The notes under the pieces are model-generated. The model worked only from the letters and a program-made list of their open reading frames with translations. It was not told the DNA's origin and made no database searches. Positions 1 to 5,341 of a DNA stretch of 6,658 bases are shown here, one piece after another. The translations under genes were made by a program, and so were the position numbers. Origin of the DNA: Actinomycetota bacterium (GTDB lineage Bacteria; Actinomycetota; Actinomycetes; Streptosporangiales; Streptosporangiaceae); contig PMOU01000486.1 in NCBI GenBank assembly GCA_003161205.1, forward strand, positions 6,363 through 13,020. The letters are read 5' to 3'. Numbering within the stretch: position 1 is the stretch's first letter; each line of letters begins with the position of its first letter.

Positions 1-917
1 GCCAGCCCGACCTGGTTCCGCTGGTTCCTGCTGTGCCGCCACAGCGAAGCCGCGTTGGCGAGGATGAAGTCGCGGTATTCAGCGCGCGGAGCCTGCCGGT
101 AGAGCTCGTACAGGTTCCTGACGAAGATGCCCTTGAACTGCGCCATGTCGTCGCGACGGCCCATGGCCCGCTGCTCTTCGGGCTCGGTGAGGATGCCCGG
201 CGGCACCGTCAGGTCCCGCAGCGCCGCCGCCGCGATGGCTTCCGCCTGCCCGAGATAGGCGCCCTCGCCGGTGATCTCGTGCAGGACGACGAGGCCGCCG
301 ATGAGCACGCCCTGGTTGTAGGTCCAGGTGGTGCGGCCGTTGTTCGCGCAGTCGGCGGTCAGCCCGTCGTTGACCAGGCCGGCTGGCCCGATCAGCCCGC
401 TGGCCCTGAACCACTGCCACTCGCGCAGCGCCCAGTCAAGGTAACCGTGCCCGGCACCGGCCGTGCGCTGATGCAGGCGACCCGCGATGAGCAGGAACAG
501 CTCGTTCGGTATCGCGTTCTTGTATTTCTTCTTGCGCGTCCACCACAGGCCGCCGCCGCACACGTCGTCCCAGCCGGCGGCCATACCCGCGAACAGCGTG
601 CGCGCCAGGTCCAGGTACGTCATCTCGCCGGTCAGGTCGAACGCCGCGATCCACGCCAGCGCCCACCAGCCGTCGTCGTCGTAGTACTCGTTGGTGAAGC
701 CGGGGTTGACCCGGTGGGCCCGGCGGTGCGTCGTCTCGATGACGTACAGGTACCGGCGCTCGCCGGTTCGCTGGCTGTGCTGGATCACCGCGGTCAGCGC
801 GTTCGCGGAGTTCCACCAGCCCGCGGTCTTCCACAGCCCGGTCCTCGGCTTGTACCAGCGCTGCAGCGCGGCGACGGCCTGCTCGGCCCAGACCCGGTAT
901 TCCGGCTCCGGTGCCAT
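1..917 (-). CDS. GH76-family glycoside hydrolase (alpha-1,6-mannanase type), 3' end cut by window
   Basis: The frame reads minus from ATG at 917-915 through 305 codons without a stop to the window edge, so the C-terminus is missing; GH76 proteins usually run about 350-400 residues. Family landmarks appear in order: the GWWNSANALTA segment (residues 33-43), the catalytic acidic cluster NEYYDDDGWWALAW (76-89, where D80-D81 match the conserved Asp pair), AIPNELFLLIAGRL (135-148) and WTYNQGVLIGGLVVLHEITGE (198-218). GH76 enzymes hydrolyse alpha-1,6-mannan backbones. No signal peptide or membrane segment is visible (it starts MAPEPEYRVW), so a cytoplasmic location is inferred. The start lies 2 nt after the stop of the upstream glycosyltransferase and has no SD of its own, implying translational coupling. 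The family is firm; the exact substrate is not shown by the sequence. Confidence 0.88.
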   Translation of the reverse strand, partial: MAPEPEYRVWAEQAVAALQRWYKPRTGLWKTAGWWNSANALTAVIQHSQRTGERRYLYVIETTHRRAHRVNPGFTNEYYDDDGWWALAWIAAFDLTGEMTYLDLARTLFAGMAAGWDDVCGGGLWWTRKKKYKNAIPNELFLLIAGRLHQRTAGAGHGYLDWALREWQWFRASGLIGPAGLVNDGLTADCANNGRTTWTYNQGVLIGGLVVLHEITGEGAYLGQAEAIAAAALRDLTVPPGILTEPEEQRAMGRRDDMAQFKGIFVRNLYELYRQAPRAEYRDFILANAASLWRHSRNQRNQVGL

Positions 918-919
918 GG

Positions 920-2422
920 CTACGGCGGCGGGGCGCCGGGGTGGTTGTCCGGATGCCCGGCGCTGAAGTGCAGCAAGGCGGGCACGAGGCTCGCGAGCGT
1001 GAGCCAGCGGGTCAGCGAGTTGCGCGGCAGCAGGGCGAGCGTGACCCACGCCAGCGCGGTATACCAGGGCAGCGACCACGGGGCCACCAGCACCCAAGCG
1101 AAGGTCAGCGCGCAGGTAGCCGCGAGCACGGCGGGCACGTCGGGGGACAGCCGGTTGTACAGGTACCAGGCCAGCGCGAGCAGCAGCGGCGGCCACAGCA
1201 CGCCGATCAGCGTCGTTACCGCCGACGGGTGCGCCGGGTCCAGATGGTCGCCGACGTACCGGAACAACTGCCAGAACGACGGGGTGATCACCCGCGCCGA
1301 TGCCGTCGGGAGCGGCTTGAGCGCACTCGCGCCGTAGCTGAAGAAGTACAGTCCGAAGCTGATCACCGCCGCCACGGCGGCGGTCCGGACCAGGCGCCCC
1401 CAGGCGCGTTCGCGGATCAGCGGCACGGCGATGCCCAGGGCGACGAACCCCGCGTTGACCTTGATCGCGCCGGCCACGCCGATCAGCGCGCCGACCGCGA
1501 TGTCATGCCAGACGGTCACGCCGCGGCGCGAGATCAGGATGGCCGCGATCCCGGCCAGCGCGAGAAACGCGTCGAGCTGCGCGCCCATGACCAGCAGGTA
1601 GATCAGCAGCGGGTTGGCGGCCCAGATCAGGCCGGCCCGCACCGGGTCGGCCGCCGAGCGCAGCAGCAGGTACCCGGCGGCGATGAACGCGATGCCGGTC
1701 ATGATCATCAGCGCCCAGATGGCCAGCCACGGCCTGCTGCCGCCGACGAGCGCCGCGGCCAGGTGCACCCAGGTGGCGACCGGGCCGTACACCGAAGGAG
1801 CCGACCGCCACCGCGGGTCGACCAGCGCGGTATACGGATTGCTGCCGCCCCCGGGCAGGTCGATCGGCAGGTACACGTACGGGTTGTGCCCGAGCGCGGC
1901 GATGCGCCCGTAGGCGGCGTAGCTAGCCGGGTCCGAGGTGCCGACCGGCGTAATGTTCACGACCACGGCGACCACCGCCGCCCCGGACCAGAAGACCCGC
2001 CGCGGGTTGGGGTGCCACCCGCGGCTGTTCGCCCACAGCATCCCGGCCAGGCCCAGGGCGCAGAACGTGATGCCGGGATACATGATGAAGTTGGTGACGT
2101 CGGGATAAAGCGCCGGCGCGCCCAGCCGGTGCGCTAGCGCGGTGAGCGGCAGCAGCACCGGCAGCGTTGCCGCGCTGGCGTTGGGCGCGGTCGCGCACAG
2201 CCCGGTGAACACCACCAGCCCGAGCCCGAGAGCGGACAGCGACACGGCCGGCAGCGGACGGGCCAGCGGACTGGACTTGAGGGCCCGGATGAGCATGCCC
2301 ATCATGGCCTCGACCCGGCCGCCGGGTATGGGCGGCTCGGCCAGTTTCGCGGGCCCTGGTGCGATGGAATCGTGCGCCGTGGTGACCTCCTGCCCCGTGG
2401 CGGCCGTACTCCGGATCACCAC
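920..2422 (-). CDS. Polytopic GT-C glycosyltransferase, MptA/MptB-like (polyprenyl-phosphomannose-dependent alpha-1,6-mannosyltransferase type)
   Basis: A 500-residue integral membrane protein with about 10-13 hydrophobic segments, beginning near residues 58-80, 84-98, 112-131 and 143-160. The first large loop carries the motifs expected of actinobacterial Mpt-type transferases: GTSDPASYAAYGR (161-173, with D164 as the likely GT-C acidic residue), HNPYVYLP (179-186) and DPRWRSAPSVYGP (202-214). Further motifs are GAQLDA (280-285), AIKVNAG (319-325) and a late PWSLPWYTAL (448-457). Family members move mannose from a lipid carrier onto growing lipomannan-like chains at the outer membrane face; mannose specificity is inferred, helped by the adjoining GH76 gene. 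The start is uncertain. GTG-GTG at 2422/2419 has GGGGTG just upstream, but a perfect AGGAGG at 2391-2386 sits 5 nt before an ACG codon at 2380. Residues 1-50 are non-conserved-looking and could be partly untranslated. The TAG stop lies 2 nt from the GH76 start. Confidence 0.8.
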   Translation of the reverse strand: MVIRSTAATGQEVTTAHDSIAPGPAKLAEPPIPGGRVEAMMGMLIRALKSSPLARPLPAVSLSALGLGLVVFTGLCATAPNASAATLPVLLPLTALAHRLGAPALYPDVTNFIMYPGITFCALGLAGMLWANSRGWHPNPRRVFWSGAAVVAVVVNITPVGTSDPASYAAYGRIAALGHNPYVYLPIDLPGGGSNPYTALVDPRWRSAPSVYGPVATWVHLAAALVGGSRPWLAIWALMIMTGIAFIAAGYLLLRSAADPVRAGLIWAANPLLIYLLVMGAQLDAFLALAGIAAILISRRGVTVWHDIAVGALIGVAGAIKVNAGFVALGIAVPLIRERAWGRLVRTAAVAAVISFGLYFFSYGASALKPLPTASARVITPSFWQLFRYVGDHLDPAHPSAVTTLIGVLWPPLLLALAWYLYNRLSPDVPAVLAATCALTFAWVLVAPWSLPWYTALAWVTLALLPRNSLTRWLTLASLVPALLHFSAGHPDNHPGAPPP

Positions 2423-2433
2423 GTCACCCCGCG

Positions 2434-2446
2434 CGAGAGTACCCTA
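2434..2446 (-). promoter_or_regulatory. Candidate -10 element for the MptB-like/GH76 operon
   Basis: TAGGGT at 2446-2441 (minus) fits the actinobacterial TANNNT -10 consensus and would place the transcript start near 2435, leaving a roughly 12-nt leader that contains GGGGTG before the GTG pair. No convincing -35 is visible at 16-18 bp spacing. This is weak, position-based evidence. Confidence 0.3.
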
Positions 2447-2690
2447 GCCTGGATCGGACGCCTGAACCCCGCAGATCAATGACCCGAATCCCAGGCCGGC
2501 CACGGCAGGGCCGCGACTACTAACGGGCGCAACAACTGTAACATATCCGGCGGACCGGCTACCCGTATCCGCGCAATGTATCAGGCCCATCCGCGCGGGC
2601 GCTGCGGGACTTGCCAGATGCCCTGCGAGCCCGCCGTCGTCACTGTTGCCAGCCTGTGGTTCAGCCTCACCTTGCCTACGCCCCGTCGTG
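2447..2690. other. Divergent intergenic region without a recognisable gene
   Basis: About 240 bp between the two divergent glycosyltransferase genes. It is slightly less GC-rich than its surroundings, with an AT-richer patch around 2535-2548. TAACAT at 2539-2544 could serve as a plus-strand -10, but no matching -35 was found. No known riboswitch, tRNA or protein motif was recognised. The minus-strand frame across 2444-2722 is open but has no family features. The plus-strand promoter for the small ORF and the downstream membrane protein presumably lies here. Confidence 0.4.
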
Positions 2691-2697
2691 AAGGAGG
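2691..2697 (+). promoter_or_regulatory. Strong ribosome binding site of the 30-codon small ORF
   Basis: AAGGAGG is a near-perfect complement to the 16S rRNA 3' end and stands 5 nt before a GTG codon at 2703. It is the best SD in the window, although it does not precede any large gene directly. This is the main reason for calling the small ORF. Confidence 0.65.
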
Positions 2698-2712
2698 GTA
2701 ACGTGATTACCC
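2696..2712 (+). repeat. Perfect inverted repeat around the small-ORF start codon
   Basis: GGGTAA (2696-2701), a 5-nt loop CGTGA, then TTACCC (2707-2712). The 6-bp arms are exact. In RNA the start GTG (2703-2705) would sit in the loop and the last two bases of the SD in the stem. In DNA it could be a small operator. Function is unknown. Confidence 0.45.
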
Positions 2713-2795
2713 ATCGCGGCACCGAGACCCGCGGGCCTGGTCACGTCGAGTTGACGGTAACCGGCATACCTGGGCATTGGGATGCGGTTAGGTGA
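2703..2795 (+). CDS. Candidate small leader ORF, 30 codons, coupled to the downstream GT-C gene
   Basis: A GTG start 5 nt after AAGGAGG opens a 30-residue frame (MITHRGTETRGPGH... ending in GHWDAVR) that stops with TGA at 2793-2795. The stop is embedded in AGGTGA (2790-2795), the SD of the next gene, whose ATG is at 2801; TGA also overlaps an alternative GTG at 2792 as GTGA. Ribosomes ending here would be placed directly at the next start, so its likely role is translational coupling or leader control rather than a functional protein. The peptide has five Thr and four His but no run of one amino acid that would suggest classical attenuation. There is no signal peptide or membrane segment, and no known family is recognised. 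Confidence 0.45.
   Translation: MITHRGTETRGPGHVELTVTGIPGHWDAVR
2790..2795 (+). promoter_or_regulatory. Ribosome binding site AGGTGA deciding the start of the plus-strand GT-C gene
   Basis: AGGTGA is exactly complementary to the UCACCU anti-SD and lies 5 nt before ATG 2801. It contains the in-frame GTG at 2792 that gives the longest ORF, so the ATG is preferred: a start codon inside the SD would leave that GTG with no good SD. It also contains the stop codon of the small upstream ORF. Confidence 0.6.
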
Positions 2796-2800
2796 AGACC

Positions 2801-4447
2801 ATGTCGCCATTGCCAGGACCCCGCGCCGCCACGCCGGCGCTCGCCCGGTCCCGACGCGTCGTCCGCGACTCCGCCGGACGCTGCCGGGACGGTCTGTCCC
2901 GGCACTGGCTGTTCCTGGTCATCGCGGGCTGCGGCACGGCACTGCGCGCCGTGGTGCAGCTGGCCTACCAGCCGGCGTTGATATTCCCGGACAGCGAGCG
3001 GTACCTGCAGTACGCGCGGTTCTTCGTCAACGGGCAGTGGACTCCGGACTGGCTGCGCACCAGCGGCTACTCGATCCTGCTGATCCCGGCGGTACTGGCG
3101 CACAACCTGGCGGTGGTCGCTGTCGTCCAGCACCTGATGGGGCTGGCCACGGCGGTGCTGATCTACGCGACCGGAGTCCACTTCGGTGCCCGGCGCTGGC
3201 TGGCCGCGCTGGCGACCATCCCCGTCCTGTTCGACCCCCTCCAGCTCGACATCGAGCAGTACGTCCTCACCGACGTGAGCGCGACCTTCGTGCTGGTCGT
3301 GGCGCTGGTCGTCCTGGTATGGAAACGCGACGCGATCGGCAAAGGGGCGCTCGTCGGAACCGGGCTGCTCATCGCCGTCGCCACGCTCATCAGGGAATCA
3401 GACGCGCTGGTCATGATCCCCGTGCTGATCTATCTGGTGGCCACCTTCCGGCCCAGCCGGCGCCTCGCCGCCCGGGCGGTGCTGCTGCTGTTCGTCGGCT
3501 TCGCGCCCCTGGTGCTGGCCTACCTCGGCTGGTTCCAGGCGTCGTACAACACGTTCAACTTTGTCACCTACAACGCCCAGTTCATGTACGGGCGGATTGC
3601 GCAGTTCGCCGAGTGCTCGGGCATGTCACTGCCGTCCTACGAGCAGCACCTGTGCATACAGCAGCCGCCGGCGCAGCGCGACCCGAACTTTTACATGTGG
3701 AACAAACAGTCGCCGCAGGTGACCCTCCTGCCGACGGCCAGGCTGAGCCGGGGTCAGATCATCGACAACTTCGACTGGCGGATCATCGAGCACCAGCCGC
3801 TGACTTTCGTCAAGGTGGTGGCCGGCGACGTCATCTATAGCTTTTCCCCGGTACGCGGGGACGGCCCGGAGCACTACCCGATCGCGTACCACCAGTTCCG
3901 CACGTACTTCCCGGGCGACAGCGACGAGCTGGCGACGATCCCGGCCTACACCGGCCGCCATCCGCACGCCGTGCGCTCGCTGGCCGACTTCCTGGCCGGT
4001 TACGGCCGGGACTTCTACACCCCTGGCCCGCTGCTCCTCGCGGGTCTCGCGCTGGGGGCCGTGGGTATGGCCGGGATCGGCCGGACCCGGCGCAGCGGGC
4101 TGCGCGGCCCTTGCATGCTTTTCACGATCGGCACTATCGCCGTGGTCGAGCCCCCGTTTCTCATCACCACCTTCGACTGGCGATACGAGCTGCCGCAACT
4201 CTCCCTGATCCCGATCGCGGCCGTGCTCGCCCTGACGGCCTTGGCCGGCTGGGCCAGGACCCCCCCGGGCAGGCCAGCCGGGGCTGTCGAGGCCGGGGCT
4301 GTCGAGGCCGGGCCGGACGAGGATCCGCAGCGGCTGGACCAAGCCGCGGATCTCCAGAGCTCAATCCCGGGCCGAAGCGCCGGCGAGCCAGGAACCGCGG
4401 TGCACGGCCACCCGCGTGGCGACGACCCCGTCGACGTCAGCGGGTAA
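2801..4447 (+). CDS. Polytopic GT-C / PMT-like membrane glycosyltransferase
   Basis: A 548-residue protein (551 if the GTG at 2792 is used). A basic N-terminus is followed by hydrophobic segments near 34-58, 88-107, 109-126, 133-146, 159-174, 182-198, 201-216, 225-243, 408-425, 436-456 and 465-484. The first extracytoplasmic loop holds FPDSERYLQYAR (62-73), where D64 is the likely catalytic acid of GT-C enzymes. IEQYVLTDVSA (151-161) and LIRESDALVMIP (196-207) resemble PMT/GT39-like proteins, and so does the late FDWRYELPQLSLIP (458-471), which matches their RY-LP signature. Residues about 245-405 form a large soluble loop with three Cys. The C-terminal 60 residues are polar, disordered-looking and repeat-bearing. 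Such enzymes transfer a sugar from a polyprenyl-phosphate donor outside the membrane; donor and acceptor cannot be read here. It diverges from the MptB-like/GH76 operon and ends within a tandem repeat. Confidence 0.72.
   Translation: MSPLPGPRAATPALARSRRVVRDSAGRCRDGLSRHWLFLVIAGCGTALRAVVQLAYQPALIFPDSERYLQYARFFVNGQWTPDWLRTSGYSILLIPAVLAHNLAVVAVVQHLMGLATAVLIYATGVHFGARRWLAALATIPVLFDPLQLDIEQYVLTDVSATFVLVVALVVLVWKRDAIGKGALVGTGLLIAVATLIRESDALVMIPVLIYLVATFRPSRRLAARAVLLLFVGFAPLVLAYLGWFQASYNTFNFVTYNAQFMYGRIAQFAECSGMSLPSYEQHLCIQQPPAQRDPNFYMWNKQSPQVTLLPTARLSRGQIIDNFDWRIIEHQPLTFVKVVAGDVIYSFSPVRGDGPEHYPIAYHQFRTYFPGDSDELATIPAYTGRHPHAVRSLADFLAGYGRDFYTPGPLLLAGLALGAVGMAGIGRTRRSGLRGPCMLFTIGTIAVVEPPFLITTFDWRYELPQLSLIPIAAVLALTALAGWARTPPGRPAGAVEAGAVEAGPDEDPQRLDQAADLQSSIPGRSAGEPGTAVHGHPRGDDPVDVSG
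4278..4322 (+). repeat. 15-bp in-frame tandem repeat in the C-terminal tail of the GT-C gene
   Basis: Two exact copies of CCGGGGCTGTCGAGG (4278-4292 and 4293-4307) encode AGAVE-type five-residue units and are followed by a diverged third copy (4308-4322). Because the unit is a multiple of three, expansion or contraction keeps the reading frame. It lies in the disordered cytoplasmic tail. Confidence 0.75.
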
Positions 4448-4500
4448 GCCCCGTCGACATCAGCGGGTAAGCCCGCCGATGTCAGCGGGTAAGCCCCGTC
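4426..4500. repeat. 23-bp tandem repeat spanning the stop codon and convergent gap
   Basis: Copy 1 at 4426-4448 and copy 2 at 4449-4471 (23 bp, one difference), copy 3 at 4472-4493 (22 bp, shortened by one base), then a 7-bp partial copy at 4494-4500. Every full copy ends AGCGGGTAAG, and the TAA of copy 1 is the stop of the membrane protein gene. The last six codons of that gene (PVDVSG) are therefore repeat-encoded, and the array fills almost the whole gap to the phzF stop at 4508. Confidence 0.85.
4456..4483. terminator. Hairpin between convergent genes, candidate bidirectional terminator
   Basis: GACATC (4456-4461), an A.C mismatch, GCGGG (4463-4467), loop TAAG, CCCGC (4472-4476), then GATGTC (4478-4483). 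This gives 11 base pairs with one internal mismatch and a 4-nt loop. It is symmetric, so it would fold in transcripts from either strand, and it lies 9-25 bp beyond the stops of two convergent genes. There is no T-tract, as is common for actinobacterial terminators. Confidence 0.6.
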
Positions 4501-4507
4501 GCGTTAC

Positions 4508-5341
4508 CTAGCCAAGCTCGACGGTGCCGCTGATGCAGGTGATCGTGCTGCCGCCGACCCAGACCTGGCCGTCATCGTCGCGGGAGATGTGCACCCGGCC
4601 CCGCCGGCCGAGCGCGGTGCCCTGGCTGGCCACGTAGGGGGCGGTGACCCGCCCGGTGGCCAGCAGCCACTGCGCGAGCGAGGCGTTCAGGCTGCCCGTG
4701 ACCGGGTCCTCACCGGGCGCCCCGATCTGCGGGGTGAACGCGCGGACCTCGAGCGCCTCCGGCGAGCCGTCCGGGTAGGGCCCGGCCACGCCGATATCCA
4801 TGTCGACGGTGCCCGGCCGGAGCGCGAGCACCGCGTCCGCGCTGGCCAGCAGGACAGCCACCCAGCCGGGGCCGTTGTCGGCCCAGGCGATCTCCGCGAT
4901 GTCGGCCCGGCTGATGTTCAGGGCCCGCGCCACATGGTCGGTGACCGGGTCCTCGACCGGCCCGCTGCGCAGCAGCGGCGGGGCCGCGAACGCCAGGCCC
5001 GCCGCTGTCTGCTTCACCGTGACCAGCCCGGCACCGCATTCCTGCACCGCCTGGCCGGCCCGGGCCGGGCGGCCGCCAGCTTCCAGCCAGGCGTGGCAGG
5101 TACCCAGGGTGGGATGCCCGGCGAACGGCAGCTCCCGGGCGGGCGTGAAGATCCGGACCCGGTAGTCCGCCCCGGGTGCCCGCGGGGCCAGCACGAACGT
5201 CGTCTCCGACAGGTTCATCCAGGCCGCGAACAGCTGCATCCGCTCTTCGTCCAGGCCGTCGGCGTCCAGGACGACCGCGACCGGATTCCCGAAGTACGGG
5301 GTCGGGGTGAAGACATCCACCTGCCGGAACTGATGTGTCAC
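4508..5341 (-). CDS. PhzF-family isomerase-like protein
   Basis: A 277-residue protein, normal length for the PhzF/diaminopimelate-epimerase fold family, built of two similar halves. Visible landmarks are QVDVFTPTPYFGNPVAVV (7-24), NLSETTFV with the catalytic-type Glu46 (43-50), ARELPFAGHPTLGTCHAW with His76 (68-85), FTPQIGAPGEDPVTGSLNA with Asp212 (202-220) and ASQGTALGRRGRV (238-250). Family members catalyse proton-transfer isomerisations; the best known acts in phenazine synthesis, but most genomic homologues have unknown substrates and nothing here indicates a phenazine cluster. The GTG start overlaps a TGA as GTGA. A TACACT hexamer 7 nt upstream could also give a leaderless transcript. 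It lies downstream of an EamA exporter on the same strand and converges on the membrane glycosyltransferase gene. Confidence 0.92.
   Translation of the reverse strand: MTHQFRQVDVFTPTPYFGNPVAVVLDADGLDEERMQLFAAWMNLSETTFVLAPRAPGADYRVRIFTPARELPFAGHPTLGTCHAWLEAGGRPARAGQAVQECGAGLVTVKQTAAGLAFAAPPLLRSGPVEDPVTDHVARALNISRADIAEIAWADNGPGWVAVLLASADAVLALRPGTVDMDIGVAGPYPDGSPEALEVRAFTPQIGAPGEDPVTGSLNASLAQWLLATGRVTAPYVASQGTALGRRGRVHISRDDDGQVWVGGSTITCISGTVELG

Noticed and set aside
33..1337. Long plus-strand open frame opposite the GH76 and MptB-like genes
   Set aside because: Arg/Gly/Pro-rich composition with no family motifs. It is antisense to two genes with clear protein signatures, as is common in GC-rich DNA.
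911..2137. 408-codon plus-strand open frame
   Set aside because: Antisense to the MptB-like gene. Its R/Q/D/G-rich low-complexity translation contains no recognisable domain.
2447..2690. Riboswitch in the long leader of the plus-strand genes
   Set aside because: No conserved core of a known riboswitch class was recognised, and local stems are no more than expected for GC-rich DNA.
2444..2722. 92-codon minus-strand open frame in the intergenic region
   Set aside because: No SD, no recognisable motif, and it overlaps the better-supported plus-strand small ORF and its SD.
2792..2800. GTG at 2792 as the start of the plus-strand GT-C gene
   Set aside because: It lies within AGGTGA, which is well placed for ATG 2801, and has no good SD itself. 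It remains possible through GTGA coupling, so it is kept only as an alternative.
3626..4342. 238-codon minus-strand open frame
   Set aside because: Antisense to the conserved RY-LP-containing part of the GT-C gene; no domain features.
4426..4500. CRISPR array
   Set aside because: The copies are directly abutting with no unique spacers, and one overlaps a coding end, so this is a simple tandem repeat.
4710..5338. The exporter's extended tail as a real overlapping domain
   Set aside because: The translation is R/G/A/P-rich and low complexity, while the phzF frame over the same bases has every catalytic landmark. The tail is out-of-frame reading.
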